A stretch of 64,000 bases of DNA from Glossina fuscipes (GCF_014805625.2 NW_023998414.1:17225900-17289899); one strand, 5' to 3'; counted from the stretch's first letter, positions 12,893 through 26,750 are shown. Program-made: numbers and translations. The notes: generated from the letters alone by a model not told the origin.

Positions 12893-13460
12893 CATCACCG
12901 ACGCATAAGCGATATACTCATTTTGTCAAGACGTTTGCAAAGCCCAGAAGGAAACTTCAGAGACCCCACAGTGTAAATATATTCTTGATCAGCATCAAAT
13001 TCTGAATCGACTTAGGTATGTCCGTCCGTCCTTCTGTGGTGGCAAAAATGCAGCTAGCAACTTCACTTTGGCACAAACATTGGAAGGGTTGGTTTTGAAA
13101 GCGAGCCAAATCGGTCGGAGTGCACGCCCACAACACAACCTAAATTATTTTCCAAAAGAAATAAAAGGTGGTTTCTTTGCTCGTTACTCATAAACTGTAG
13201 CAGATAAATGTACAAAAATTTTAACGTATATTCTATGGACGATGCTAGAGAAATGGGAAAAATTGGCCACCTCTAATCAATAGTCTAATCAAATAGTGTA
13301 TCAAAATTGAATTTTTTTTCAATACCATAATGAGGCGCAGGAACAAGTTTCAAAAGCACAATAAAGTATATAAATTCATGGGCGCTTTCAAATTTGGAGT
13401 GCACTTAAGCAAGTCCGTCTATTCGTTTGTCCATTTGTCCGTCTTGGCAATTGTGTAGTT
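12893..13460 (+). repeat. second dispersed intergenic repeat family
   Basis: Begins TTATACCCATCACCGACGCA and contains the TATATTCTTGATCAGCATCA and GTCCGTCCGTCC blocks that are common in fly intergenic repeats. A related piece occurs at about 24090-24240 inside the last XRCC1 intron (ATCCACCACCGAAAAA, TATATTCTTGATGACAGT). No coding capacity is visible. The assignment to a class is unknown. Confidence 0.45.
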
Positions 13461-14091
13461 TATGTGGTAAAAATTGCACTGTTAGCGAAAATTGACATGT
13501 CACCTAGAGATTTGTAAAAGTATTTGCAAGTGAACTAAACTTTTCAAAGGACATGCGTGAAATCGCCTCAAAATCTGATGACTCTACAAAACTAATCTTA
13601 ACTTTGTTAAATTTCACATCTACAATATGGTAAATATTGATCAATCCAAATTTAGTTCACGTACTTATGTCCTTTCTTGTTTAACAGAACCGACAGATAA
13701 TATTACGATTTGAAATGGAAATGGAAATATATATGATTCGCTTTAAGGCAACTGCAACTATTTTTCCCAAATACTTAAAAACGACTCAACAACTAAAAGT
13801 GGGCAACAAAAAAATATAAAAATAAAACAAATAAATAAAATGTGTTTTATTAATGAACGTAAACCGTCTGTAAATATAGTATTTGCATGTAGATGTGATA
13901 ATGTTAGTGTAACTATTAAACAAAAAAAAAAAAAATTTAATAAATAAATAAATAAATACAAAATAAACAAATTAGAAAACTGAAGTGGAACTGATTTAAA
14001 AGTCTCTTTCGTTTGTTATATTAAAAATATTAATTAAGTCGAAAGAAAGAAAAAAAAAATAAATAAATAAATCAATAATGATAACAATAAA

Positions 14092-14132
<41 letters not shown>

Positions 14133-14584
14133 CAACTATCACAGATTTGGCTCAATAAATTATCATTAAATATTGCAGGTAGATAAGAAGACTCAATTAT
14201 AGATGCAGTGTAAGAAAAATACGAATGCATTCGAATTTCATAATCGACTGTAACGTTCTATGTGCTTTGTACACATTTATATACTATACATACACAGATA
14301 CATATATTTGCAAAGACAAACACTTATGCATACTTAGGAGAGAATTTCTTTAGAATAAGTAATTGTGTAACTTTTGTGTTTATGTTAATTTAAGAGAGAA
14401 AAAGAAAATTTGTAATCGAACTAAAAAGCCGAAAATCATGAATAAAGATGAAACTTCCCAGAAATTTCCAAAACCAAGTTACAATCAGCATTTAACGGAA
14501 ACTTATTACTTATTTACCAATGCCAAAAAAGAAGAAGACGAAGAAGGAAAGGAAAAAGAGGAAAGAGAAAAAAATAGGCAGATG
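13461..14584. other. AT-rich intergenic DNA with simple repeats
   Basis: No gene seen. Contains AAAT-rich tracts at about 13925-13960 and 14040-14080, and an (AAT)n run at 14091-14129. Confidence 0.5.
14091..14129. repeat. (AAT)n microsatellite
   Basis: About 13 AAT units. I see no SINE body immediately beside it, unlike the similar tract at 26751. Confidence 0.85.
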
Positions 14585-14735
14585 GAAGTGGCTGTGTGCC
14601 CGACCGGTAACTGCTATGCTTTTAATGACTGAGCACTTCACACTACAACTACGACCAAAGGAAGCTCTACCGCATTTGAGATTTAAACGCACGAACAAGG
14701 CTCTTGCCCACTTGCCTCCTCAGGTGGATATAATA
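14585..14735 (-). mobile_element. tRNA-derived SINE copy (diverged)
   Basis: The + strand shows CTACGACCAAAGGAAGCTCT, then CCGCATTTGAGATTTAAACG, the complement of a diverged tRNA B box, then CTCTTGCCCACTTGCC where the tRNA-like 5' part should lie. It shares these blocks with the copies at 30.2 and 32.5 kb. The (AAT)n tail is absent. Confidence 0.55.
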
Positions 14736-16577
14736 AATACGAAAACTTTATGCGGTTGCGGCCAAATTGTCTTCACTCACCCACCAACTAGAACTCAAGA
14801 AAAAAGAAAAACTCGAAGAAAATAAAACAAATAAGGAAACTATATTTTACACTTAAAAAAGGGCTAAAAAAGGAAGGAAAAGACCTAAACATTTACATTC
14901 TATAAACATGCTTCGACGCAATGGATTTTTTCTATTTTCAAAACAAAAGTAGAGATTTATATGGTCTATGGGTCGTATTTTATGAATACAACAATAAGCA
15001 AAAAAACAGGGAAAGCAATGATGTTCACAGTTTTTGTTACAAAGACTTGTGGGTATTGTAGACGCATCCTTTGAACTGTTTGGGTCATTTTCAAATTTTT
15101 TCGCAGGTTTATAAGCACTATCTTGCGAACCGAACAATGTTCACCACACATACTATACAGTTGCATATACAGTCAAATGAACAAATTAATGTACAAACAT
15201 GCTTAGGTGCATTCCGAAATTGAAACTGGCCAAGAATTTATATATCTTCGGGGGTTTTGGAATCTTGCTTCTGTGCGTTATAAAAGTTAAAAAAAAAAAA
15301 GGATGAGTTTTTGATACAATATAAAATTGAGTAGGTGTGCCCGATTTTTTTCATTTTTATACAGCGTTGCCCATAGAATATACGGCCGAATTTCTGCAGT
15401 ATTATCTGCCGTGGTTTATAAACAATGAGCAAAATATCAATTTTTTTATTCCTTTGAAAAAACGGATGTGTTCAGTTTACGTAGTATTTTGGGCGTGTTC
15501 TTCGAACGATTCGATCCATTTTCTATACCCAGCGGCGTGCGAGAGCTTCCAATGGTTTTGCCAAAATTAAGGTCTTTGAAAGCTTGAGCTGGGCTTTTGT
15601 CTAATAAGTCTTGCAATTTATTGTCTTTGAACTTTTTTGTCTTCCTGTTGGTTCCTTGTCATTCACATCAAAATATACACTTTGAAACCGCTGCAACCAA
15701 AATCGACAATTGGACTATGATGGAACAGCATCACCGTAAGTTTCTAAAAATGTCCGATGGGCTTTGGCAGCAAATTCCTTCATATTAAACAACAAAAATA
15801 ATGAATGTCTGTGTAATTGAGAATTCGTAGAATGCAGAAGAGCCAGTTGCCCTACGAGATAAACCGAAAACATTATGTCCGGGCAAACACTATGTAGAAT
15901 GCGCTACAAAATACAAAAAAATGCTCTAGATATGTAAAATAAATTAGACATTCAAGCTACCATAAAGCCCCTAAAATATCAAATTATAACATCTGGGCTT
16001 GTATTTGTAAATTTAATGTAATAAAACTGCTGCCTCTTCATACCTAATAGCGGAAATTTAATGTCTGTCAATTCGTTTTCTTCTATCACGCAATAAAAAA
16101 TATATCAAACATGACATTATAAAAATTTGATGCAAGCCAAATGTAACATCCCTGTTATTTTATGGTTTTTTATTTGTTTACATATTCTGTCTCTCCGTAC
16201 CAGCCTCCATTCTTAATTACACAAATGTGTAAAACTTGCAACAGTTTTCTGTAAATAGCGTAAGGAGTCGTTTTGCTGTTTAGGATTTAATTTGAAAAAG
16301 CATTTAGAAAGTAAAGCAAAATTGCTTATGTTCTTACACACTCTTTAAAATTTACTGGAAACATGTGATAGCAGCTTATAATCACATCCAGTTGTTTTTA
16401 TAACACGTGCGTTTATCAAAAAATTTCAATCATATCGGAGCAGACGGACATAGGATTGTCGACGAATTTCTGAGATAAAGAAAGTTATAAATGAAAATTT
16501 AAGAGGTCTCCAGCTCTGCCGTTGAAAGGTGTAATTTTTACCAAACATCAAGTGATATTTTCTGTATAGAGAAGACA
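14736..16577. other. intergenic, no gene seen
   Basis: No domain-bearing ORF. Short open frames at 15337-15570 and 15597-15788 have no recognisable product. The block near 15715-15800 resembles 11045-11130 (see there). The stretch just before 16578 is the presumed promoter and 5' UTR of the TFIIIC-like gene. Confidence 0.4.
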
Positions 16578-18807
16578 ATGGAATCATTAAAATTCACTCA
16601 GCTGGCTGTGGGAGAATTCAAGCTAGACGCTTTAGCAGATTTTTGCTTAAGTGCTTTGGATAACTGCATTGCTATAGTAGGTTCCTCCACTGACTTTTAC
16701 GTAATGGAAATGGTTAAAGATCGTTCTGCCAATATATCCTTACCATATCGTGTTAAATTTGCTAACATACCGCAAAAACGACCGTTTGCACCTTTGCTAA
16801 AGCCTTTAAGCCTAAGCCACATGTATGAGCATTCAAATACACAAGAAAGTCAAGAATTAGCTTTAGATGCAATTTATGTCAGTGAGTGCTCATTAGATCC
16901 GCCTAAAGCTCGTGTGCTGCAGGCGGAATGGATACCGAATCGGGTGCCGCCCACATGTACAGTACTCACGACTTATGGCGCTTGTGAACTATATGTGCAA
17001 ACAAATATATCGCAGGAATGGCTACCAGTGAATACGAATTTGTTCAGTATTCTGCTTGAACATAAATTTCCCATTACTAAGACTCTCACGGACATCAGAA
17101 AGTTTGAGAAACTACGCGAATATATCAATTATTATTTAATAACTAGTTTTTGCTGGGATCATGCTGAGCATATCATTTATTTGGGAACTGCGGCCGGTTA
17201 TATTATATCATTAAAATTTGACGAGTCCTTAATTGAATTCACAAAGCATATGCAGATAAAAACTACATTGGCAAAAATCACATATTTAACAAATTATAAA
17301 AATTTGTTATTAGCTTGTTGTGTGCAAGGAACCATAAAGTTATTTAAAATTGATCGTGAAAATGTAAATATTAAGGAGGTTGAATGTTTATGGAGTCGTA
17401 AAGATCGCATGACCTGTCGTAAGGCTTTTATTAGATTTAATCCATCACTAAATTCGTATATTGTTGTATTTTGCAAATCGGCACACATATTAGTTTATCG
17501 TTTAACAACGCAGGGGCTATTGCAGAGCAGTGCGTCTGCTTACGTAAATGGCATTAAAATAACTGGTCGGTAACTCAAATTCAATCAAAATATCAATTAT
17601 TAATACGTTTTTTATATCTACTTCAGGTATTGAAGTGTTAAATGACATGGAATACATCATAACCACAATAGTTGGCCATATAAAATGCATACGTATATCG
17701 TGTCCTTCTTCAGAGGAACTTAAAATCGACGAAGATTTTATACAGCATAATTTTGATACTACGAATATGCAAATTTTAGGTATTTGTTGTTCTAAAAATC
17801 GATGCCTCTGGTCTGTAATGTTATTTCGTAATAAAGAATACTTACACAACTCGAAATATACGAATGCCACAGCGTTTCTTAACGTCGTTAAATTAAATAA
17901 TCAAGATGCGCTTATACGTTTACGTAACGTGAATATTAAAATAATGGACGATGTACAAGATTTGATAATGACAATAGGTTTGGATATTTTCAACAATATG
18001 GAAATGGATAAATATAACGAATTTTTCAATATTGGACAAATTAAAATGCCGAAAATCCTTAATGACGCGTTCTTGCAGAAAATGCAAATAAAATTATTTA
18101 TAACACGTAATGTAGCTAAACATCAGAGGTATGTAAAGCTGTTAATTACAATAATAATAATAGATATAAACGTAAGTGATTCGAAATTTTCAGACTTAAA
18201 TTCCGAACATATAAAAGTCACACCTCGATAGAGTTAGACTTTTTGGAGCCAGCAGTGCAAAGTTTACATATCCTTTCACGTCTAGAGTACTTACAAGAAT
18301 ACCGAAAAGCTTCCACTCTTAGCAGTTTTCAGCAACTATCAATTGCTTGTATGCAAAACAAACTGCAATTTTTATTAAGCACTTTAAAGGACAACATAAA
18401 TGAAGAGAATTCTTTCAGTGAGACCACAGAGAACTTCCTTAAAGCAGTCAACCAACACTTAAATGAGTGCAGTTTCGATTTAAGTGCCTTACATTACAAA
18501 AAAGAACATTGCAATGTGTGCAACGAAACAATTAACATGAATATATTTAATAAATGCTCTAAACAACATGTTATACAGAGATGTTCGGTATCTCAGACAC
18601 AAGTTGGTTATCTTACATATCTTTCGTGAAGCTTTTCCAATATCTATAATCTATTTGCAGTTACCTCTATTTCAAAAATGTTATTGCCCACAATGTTATG
18701 CTTTGGCTTCAAGTTTGGAGAATCAGCTATTGAAAGAGTTGTTCGGTGGCCATGAGATGTTAAAGTGTACGTTTTGCAGATTTCTTCTCACAGAGGATAC
18801 TTATTAA
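16578..18807 (+). CDS. GTF3C4: TFIIIC subunit, GTF3C4/TFIIIC90-like
   Basis: Four exons, 16578-17565, 17627-18128, 18194-18602 and 18661-18807, join in frame to 681 residues with introns of 58-65 bp. The first donor is the weak GTCGGT; the next GT (GTAACT) would give a stop, so I chose the former. The N-terminal two thirds look like an irregular WD-type propeller (for example LQAEWIPNR, SFCWDHAEHIIYLGTAAGY). The C-terminus (about 603-681) has a zinc finger with CNVC, an intervening KC/RC pair, CYCPQC and CTFC, matching the order in the TFIIIC90 zinc finger. Vertebrate GTF3C4 is part of TFIIIC, which recruits TFIIIB and RNA polymerase III to tRNA and 5S genes in the nucleus. The family call is by motif memory; no alignment was run. 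The gene is intact. Confidence 0.75.
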
Positions 18808-20264
18808 CGTATTTTTTTCATAGTTCATGAAAACGTAAGGTGTTAGTAACGCAAATGTATAAAGAAATTTCGAAAATTTATCCGTAATGCATGAATTTTT
18901 TTTTAGAAAATTGTTATATATTGTTTACTTTTTTTTTCTTTTTTTATTATCAACAATCAGATTAATATTTATAAAAAATTCCTGTTTCCTTCCTTTATGA
19001 TTCTAAAGATAGTTTCTTTAATTCTTTGTGCCGGGACGTTGTACACGTAATATATCACTTAACATTTTACCGGTTTTAGTACTGCGCTTATAAATTAGTT
19101 TGCTAGACTATCCCGGTTATATCTAAAAAGACTGGCTAAGCTTTCACCCAGATGATGACGAATGTTCAGTATTTCTATAGGTCCATTTGATGAGTATAAT
19201 ATTTGAACCATTTCATTGGTAATAAAATATTCTGCGTTATGGAAAATAAATTAAATTTTAGATTTTAACCAATGTAGATTTGAAAATTTTCGATTCATAT
19301 CAATTAGAAAGAATATGATTTATATGTATCATGTAATATGGAATAACTTTTTTTTAATTACATTTGCGATACATGAGAGTGATTTTCTAAAATATACCGC
19401 AGCCACAAAAGACATCAGAAATATATCGCCCACAACGTCTGCAAATTTTTATGTCCGTGATTTTGGAATCGATTTGAACATGTCTGCTAGTGCTAAATTC
19501 CAAAGTCTTAACCAAAGATCTAAGCTTCACATACATGCCACTGTTGTTTTGCACCCTCTATTTTTACCCGAATTTGAAATAACACAGTTATTCTATGGGA
19601 AAAAATACACTTTTTTGCACAAATCTTCTATTTTGACATGAAACAAAAAAAAATTATTTTTAAATGTAATTTTGACAGTTTATACATGCACCAATAAAGT
19701 ACAATTGCGGCCATACTGTGGTCAGAAGTGGGTCGAATTATGCCCACACATGTGCTAATAGCTAGGCGTTCTAAGGGGAATACCCGAATTTTATAATCAT
19801 TCTTCATTTGAATTGACAGTCGTCCTAGACAAACCCGACATATCTACTGCTGGTAGCATTTGAACCAGCTCGTAATAAACATGCAGCTATGAATTGTTGC
19901 GCAAAGGGTTTTCATTCCTAATTAAAATTGTTGCACTTAAGGGCGGAATTTTCATTGTACACTAATTTTAGTTTGTTTCATATAGTAAAAATGAATGGTA
20001 TTTCGCTTTACAAAAATGTAAAGAGATTTCATTACTTTTTTGCATGGTTTTTTGAAAAAGTATATAGAGTTTTTCATTTTACACTATTTTTTAAAGTTGT
20101 GGAATATATCACTAAATTTACGCTTGTATTTTTTTACAAGATTTGTTTTGCGCGGTTTCCTGAGTAATGTATCTACAAGAGTTCCTTGTATGTATATTAG
20201 TATGCAAATATGACTCCGCCTTCTTTTTTCCCTTACAATAAAACACATTTGCTTGTTTAAAAAA
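18808..20264. other. intergenic, no gene seen
   Basis: AT-rich. Open frames at 19315-19641 and 19928-20167 have Phe/Leu-rich, unrecognisable translations and no splice context. Confidence 0.4.
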
Positions 20265-20965
20265 TAAAATAATTATTTATTAAAAACACGACCCATCTGC
20301 AGCTACAATTGTCGTTCATCTTTCAATCAATATACGGATTGCTCATAAAGAGTACACCCAGTCTTTGGTGATCCAGTCGTTAAGTCAACTTGCGAATTCT
20401 CTGAATGGATTATAAAATGCGCGTACGGCGAGTGAGGCAACACTTCTTCGTCCTATCTTTTTAAGTAATTTCTCACATCATATGCAATATGTAGTTTTCC
20501 ACTGCCCTCCTCTTTAGCTCGCTTCAAATATATTAGCTGTTCGTCGGTACATATCGCCATTGATACTTTCACCTGATTCTGGCCGTTCTTAACATACTAC
20601 GGCTTTCTGATCGCATTAGATAGAGAGATTCTCATTATAAATACATTTTTCATCTCTATCGACTATTCGATGCAAAAAAAACTTTTCTTTGTTGCCTTTG
20701 AAGCACCATTTCATAAGCGGTTTTTGGACGTGCTTTGTCTGTTGCTCCTAATTTACTGTTTGCGAGTCCTTCGCAACACTTGAGCGATCAGCACTTCACG
20801 CCATAACGAATTTCAATGTTGAGAAGAATCCTCAGTCAATAATGATCACAATTCAACGTTGTCAAGTTTTCTGGTCAATGTAAAGATCATCCTTTTTAAG
20901 CGGTGAAAACACTTCTTTGCGAATTGTATTTGATTCTTCTTTCAAAGACATTTTCTTCATTGTTT
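20265..20965 (-). pseudogene. degenerate mariner-family transposase
   Basis: Read on the - strand, conserved mariner blocks appear in order, separated by stops and frameshifts. They are MKKMSLKEESNTIRKEV-like start sequence near 20955, WCFKGNKEKF followed by LHRIV and DEK near 20715-20645 (the family's HRIVTGDEKW block), and at the end TTIVAADGSCF just before a stop at about 20275. Mariner transposases cut and paste DNA at TA sites. This copy has many stops and cannot be active. Terminal inverted repeats were not identified with confidence. Confidence 0.7.
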
Positions 20966-22153
20966 ACTTTAATAATCAATCAAAAATTCGGTTTGCTTAT
21001 TGATTGATAATTTGTATTCTTGTTTTTCATGTAGTTGTTGCATACATTGCACCAATTATGTATGGATGGTGTTACTAAGCCTCATTTTCGAGGTTCGACC
21101 TTTCTAGCTATATGTATGCACAGGAGGCGCGAGAAACTCTATCCTACAATTGTTAAAACAGACATAAGTAAAATTGCTGATGTTTTGCGTTAATTTGGTT
21201 GTCCCATTTTGTTTACACAATGATTGCAAAGTGGCAGCACATTTATCATGAGATCTATTAAGTGGCAAAGCAGTGTAACGGAGATCTGTTAAATAACAGA
21301 GCAATCTGACTGATTACTGTTAAATAACGGAGCAATGTGACTGATTACTGCTAAATATATTTTTTATATTATTATATCATATCGTATATTTGTATCATAA
21401 AATAAGAAAATGAATGTAAATGAGAACAAGTTCCACATAGTTTGAGAAATAAATATAAGGAAATCTTAGTGTAAATAGATACAAGCACAATTGGCAAAAA
21501 TCACGATTTCTTAAATTTGGCAACTTTGGGAAGTTCCATTTGCTTGTTTCGAGTTGCATTTATAAAAAGAAACTGAGCTGTTTACTTAAAAACAGCCGAA
21601 ACAAAGCAAAAATATTAAATTTGTGAAAGATATAAGGTAAGGTAATTCTTTTTTTGCGTTTTACTCGTAATTTTATGTGTAATTAATATTTTTAATTCGC
21701 TTAAATTTATCGTTGTAATTATATAAAAATTTATAAACTAAATTTGTTTGCATTTTAGAAAAATTTATTATTTAAAAGCCTTCCCCAGCTCTGGGAATAC
21801 AAGTGAAACTTAATTGCGTTAGCTTCCAACTGAGGGCTTTGGACCTTAGAAACAAACTAAAAATGATGTACTTTTGGCAACTCAGTTAATATTTAAAAAA
21901 TGAACACGCCAAGGTGATAAACACAAAAAAATCAAACGTAAACAAATAGAATCGAATAGGGTGAATAACAAAAGAAAAGGGATTTCAGCTGCTGTGTTTA
22001 GGGTGACTACGATTAACTAACTACCTCGATTAGTCAAGGGAAAGGACTGCGATAAAAAGTAATCAAATTGAAAGTGTGTTTTTTTTCGAAAATATATATA
22101 TATAGTTCGTGCATTGCCTTTTCATTTATATTTATTTGTAAAACTGACATAAT
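20966..22153. other. intergenic region upstream of Xrcc1
   Basis: AT-rich. No ORF of interest. A short internal duplication occurs at 21250-21350 (GGAGATCTGTTAAATAACAG and related GAGCAATCTGACTGATTACTG repeated twice). The last few hundred bases should hold the Xrcc1 promoter; no TATA or initiator can be asserted. Confidence 0.4.
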
Positions 22154-24769
22154 ATGCCTTTTGCGTTGTTTAATAAAGTGCGTGAATGCAGTAGTGAAGA
22201 TCAGGTGAATAAAATAGATATTTGTATGAAATTTGTTTATCATTAATGGAACGCGAAATTTTGAGCAAATAGGTACATGTGGCGGCAAATCTGATAAAAG
22301 GGCAAGCAGGGAAAAAATGGAAAACTAAATTGGCGGGCGAAAAGCAAGCTTACGTCATTCTGGAAATGAAAGAAGCTCAACAAATTTGCGGCATTGATAT
22401 CGGTAATGAGCATTCTGCATTTGTAGAAGTACTGGTCGGTAAGACAAGTTGTACTTCTACTGACTTCACGGTATATTTGTTTTCTCATTTGTTCATTAGC
22501 AACAAAATTATGTTTTTAATTCTTTAAGGAAATCTTAATAACGTGCTCATTTATGACACCAGTGGAAAGCAAAAATTCCACGAATATAAATCGGGTACGT
22601 TGCTTTAACCAGGACGCTTTAGTGCCGGCAGTAGCTAGTAGTAAGTGGTCATTAGTTAAGATTGTTTGCACGCAACCTTTCAATAGACATGTACAGTACG
22701 GTCTCGCCTTTATAAAAGTGCACCTGATTGACAATTCTACTGAAAAAAATATAAATTCTTCCAAGACATTAGTGCCCGAAAATTTCCTTATGCGACGATT
22801 GTCTAATGAAAACAAACTAAAGTCGCCAGCTGATGTAATCAGTCCATCGCAGATAGGAAAGTTTAAATTTCGCGAAGACTCGCCCGACTCTGGTAATGAA
22901 GTTGCATCGAGTCTTTTTAAACGTTGGAAAACGAGCAAGGAAGTTAATGGCTTTGGCGTGGAAACCACAGCTGCTGCCGCCATACGAAAGGCGTCAAACA
23001 ACATAGTAAACTGCCAACGGCAAAGTATTGAAGATCAAAAGAAAGCCTCCACCACCAATTTACTAGATAGAAATCGGGATAACCTACTTTTTGGAGACAA
23101 TGATGATGATGATGGGAATGTTAACGCATATGAAGTTGAGAAAAAAGCACGTTTAGCAAAGCATCTTCAGATTGACAAAGAAAGAAGACATTTGGAATTA
23201 CAAAAAAGAGAACAAGAAAGCAAGTCTAGACGAAAGTGTGCGGAAAAAAATCCAATTACAGCCATTACAAAGGTTAAAGAAGAGGCAGGAAAAAATCATT
23301 CAACTGGGCCAGGGAATCAAGGAATGAAAACCAAGGACATCGGCAGAAAACGAAACAGTTCTCCCGTAAGTGGGCCCAGCAAAAAGTCAAAATTTACAAC
23401 TGATGAAGGAATCAGGTATAAAGCGTTCAATCAATTATTTGATGGTATTGTTTTAGTTATTAGCGGCATACAAAATCCGGATCGCGCTGAATTGAGAAGA
23501 AAAGCAGTGACCTTGGGTGCTAAGTACAAAGCTGACTGGGATAATACCTGCACACATTTAATGTAAGTAATTCAGTCAGAAATTAATTGACGCTAAATTT
23601 TCTTCACCTGAATTTAATGGTTGCAGCTGCGCCTTTATCAATACTCCAAAATATAATCAAGTAAAAGGACGGGGAAGGATTGTAACTCGAAGCTGGATAG
23701 AAAAATGTTATGATTCGAAAAAATATCTGCCATGGCGGAGATTCGCGCTCGATAGCACGGAGTTAACCAAGCCCGAAAGTGATGAAGAGATTTTAGATGA
23801 AGCATTGCGACCCAAATGCAATACTCCTGGTGATAACGGTAATTATACAGAAACTTGAGAGCAATGAGTTCAATTAACAGGAATCTGAATTATTAGATTG
23901 TATTGCATCGATGGCCAAGCAATGTGGTGAATCCAATAATACCTTGGCTCTATATGATTTGGAAGATCAAATTGCTTCAAATAAATCATTAGAAAAATAT
24001 TATAATTCCGATAGCGATACAGAAGACGAAATTGAACGAATTAAACAAAGTAAATGATTTCAATTAAGTAAAGAAAAATATTTACCCAGTCTTATATCCA
24101 CCACCGAAAAACAAGGGGTGTACCTCCTCTTGTTTACACAAAAAACAAAATAACGCGTCAAACTGCCTATAGCGTGTATATATTCTTGATGACAGTAAAA
24201 TTATTAGGCGACTTCGATTTGTCTATGTTACTGACTTAGCAAACAATAGCAAAAAGGAAAACGCACTGTATGTAATAACCTAATAATACTAATTTAATTG
24301 CGAAGATTGTCCCAATTGGCCCAAGTTCAATTTTCTTATGTATTTATGTGAAGTGGTGGATATAAAAGATCCGCTCTAAGCCAAGTGTAGCATTTTCTTT
24401 GACTTTGCAGGCAGTGCACCTTCCATTACTGTTGTGGCCAAAGAGGAAAGAGATGTCTATGACGTCACCACCGATGAGGAAGATTATTTACACGAGAAAT
24501 TAAAAGAACTGGATTCGACAGGCTTTTTTAACCAGTCAAAATTTTTCATTTGCAACAATGTGGCCAGTGTAGATAAAATCAAGCTGATTAATATCATTGA
24601 GGAATATGCCGGCTGCGTAGCTCATAAATTATCCGATGCGCAATATGTTATAACGAATGAAGCTGTTGCTACATCTCATACATTTCAAGGCAAGATAGTA
24701 CGTCCTCTCTGGGTCTACGAATGTCACGATTTGAAAACGAAATTGCCTACGCAACGTTACTTATTATAA
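22154..24769 (+). CDS. XRCC1: XRCC1, DNA single-strand-break repair scaffold
   Basis: Six exons, 22154-22204, 22273-22470, 22529-23562, 23627-23838, 23897-24049 and 24411-24769, join in frame to 668 residues (vertebrate XRCC1 is about 630). The start is set by exon 1, whose MPFALFNKVRECSSEDQ matches the XRCC1 N-terminus (CSS-D). Residues 1-155 form the XRCC1 N-terminal domain, which binds DNA polymerase beta in vertebrates, with conserved VDIGN-type (IDIGNEHSAFVEVLVG) and SFM motifs. A Lys/Glu/Arg-rich helix and a basic nuclear signal (GRKRN...KKSK) follow. BRCT1 spans about 379-475 (THLICAF, RSWIEKCY) and binds poly-ADP-ribose in relatives. BRCT2 spans about 584-668 (PLWVYECHDL) and pairs with DNA ligase III. 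An AATAAA lies just 13 bases after the stop (24782-24787). The acceptor at 23896 (ATTATTAG) was picked because the stronger CAG 16 bases upstream gives a stop. Confidence 0.9.
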
Positions 24770-26750
24770 AAATCGCAAATTAATAAACAAAAAGCAAAAA
24801 AGATATATATTTTTATTTGAATAAAAATGTATAGCTTTAATGCGATCTAAACCACACACTCATCATTGATACTGTCTATAAAAGTACATTTACTTATTCT
24901 TTCCCTACAAGAAGACAGACTAACAATATAACTGCAAAAAAGCTCATCAGGCATCAGCCTATCCCTATAAATTGGCAAACACATGAGTAAGAATGTAATC
25001 TCACAATTAATTGTTTTTAGCTGAAAACCATAGCATAGCTTTTCTTTTATTATTTTTAATGAAAGATTAATTATTGTTAACACTTTTTTAACATATTATA
25101 TGTTCCTTGACAACCTCGGTCGAGACGATTTCATCTTTTGGTAGCACTTGACGTACTCGATGCATTTCGGACTTAATTAGCGAAAGCTTTGGATTTCCTA
25201 GAGTTAGCAATACTCAATACGTCCTTGCGTACATTTTCATATGGACATGAACGCTTATTAATACCTGAACATACGGCCTATTTGTTTAAACAATGTTTAT
25301 TCCGTTTTTCGCTCTAATTGAAACCTTCTATACGAGATTTTAACTGCAAAGGTAATCACTTGAAATTCTGTCCGCTTATTAAATAAACATTTCTTTATCT
25401 AGGGTTCTTCTTCCCCCCTTAATTCTATAACCACAAAATCCTCGTCCACACGCGCACAGAGAAGATACAAAATCAGAATTCTACAGCGGATAATTTATTA
25501 ATTGGATATTTTGTGTTTTTAAATGGTTGCTTGTTAAAACAGAGGTGCAAGTACAATGAAGGGTGATCATATGACGCTTGAGTGTTTTGCTAATTTCTCC
25601 AAAGACTTCTGACAAACAAATGGTTGTTTATCATTTAGAATTGATCGTTTCACACTCCTCTACAGGCGCTATTGCCGTCATTTGGGGTCACTAGTTTCGA
25701 AGTACTTCAAACTCGTGCAACTTTTGTAAAAATTCGTTCGTTCATCCTGACAAATCTTTACAGTTGACTGCCGTTTACTTCTCACCTCATTTGCACAGAC
25801 ACATGTTTTTTATTTGTTAGAAAATTATATGCGTATTTTTGAAGTACCTTTCCCAAGTGACAATACGATCATATTTTTGGGAATGTATTATGCGGAACCC
25901 AACGACAGCTTCTTCGCAGCTAAATGATTAGGTTGGTGAGACTAATGCCTAAGGTCGCCTTAATCACACCGTCATACCCACCTTGCGACATGTTTTTACA
26001 CCAGCGTCGTTGTTGGAGGACCTCCACGACTTTCATCCGCGAGTGAATAGCGTTTACAATTGAACTCACACCAGCTCTACGCAGTAGCAAAAAATGGGAC
26101 TACAGCCATAAAAATCAAAGTAAATTGATCGACGCACTTCTGTCTTGAAAACATGAAAATTTTCACGAGTTAATTTCCTTTTTCGTTGAGACACTCTCTT
26201 TTCAAGTCCCTCTCAATCACGGCTCAAGTTTAAACTACAAAAAATTTGTGAAAAAATATATGGTTAAAAAGATTTAACTTTACAATGGAAACATCGGATG
26301 ACATCTAATACCTGCCGTCTTGGATAGCCCGTTACACAATTCGATTACCGATTACGAATATCATTGTGTTGTCAAATCTAAGAAAGCAGGAAAAGTCCTC
26401 CTTTCCTTTTTTATATATCTTATAGTCGCTTATAGTGTGTTTTGCAATTTTTTAATTTTATATATTGCGTATATAATTTTACACTTTCTCACACTCTATT
26501 AATGTCTTTCGTCGTACGCTTCTACACTATTTTACTGGCCGCATCTAACTACGCGTGTGAAGCGTTGCAAGAGCTAAAACCGTTTGGGAATATATTTTTC
26601 ATTTGGAATCTGTTGTGCTTTTCCGCCTTTAGTGGTTTCCTAGTGTATTTGGCTGGGTAGCCAAGCGTTTTTCTAGCGATATGATTAGTAGTATAACTCC
26701 ACGTGTCTGAATATATGAATTATTCTGACTTAAGTACTTCCAAGTATTAT
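24770..26750. other. intergenic, no gene seen
   Basis: No recognised gene. The segment 25540-26230 is more balanced in base composition and may be a decayed transposon (for example the block around 25960-26060), but I found no diagnostic motif. Confidence 0.35.

Noticed and set aside
17566..17626. Stronger-looking donor GTAACT at 17570 in the GTF3C4-like gene
   Set aside because: It gives a stop two codons into exon 2; the weaker GTCGGT donor at 17566 keeps the frame (ITG|IEVLND).
22516..23004. 162-codon - strand open frame
   Set aside because: Antisense shadow of XRCC1 exon 3, which is strongly supported on +.
23839..23880. 42 bp intron using the CAG at 23880 in XRCC1
   Set aside because: It leads to an in-frame stop (GGA ATC TGA) and is below usual fly intron size; the ATTATTAG acceptor at 23896 keeps the frame.
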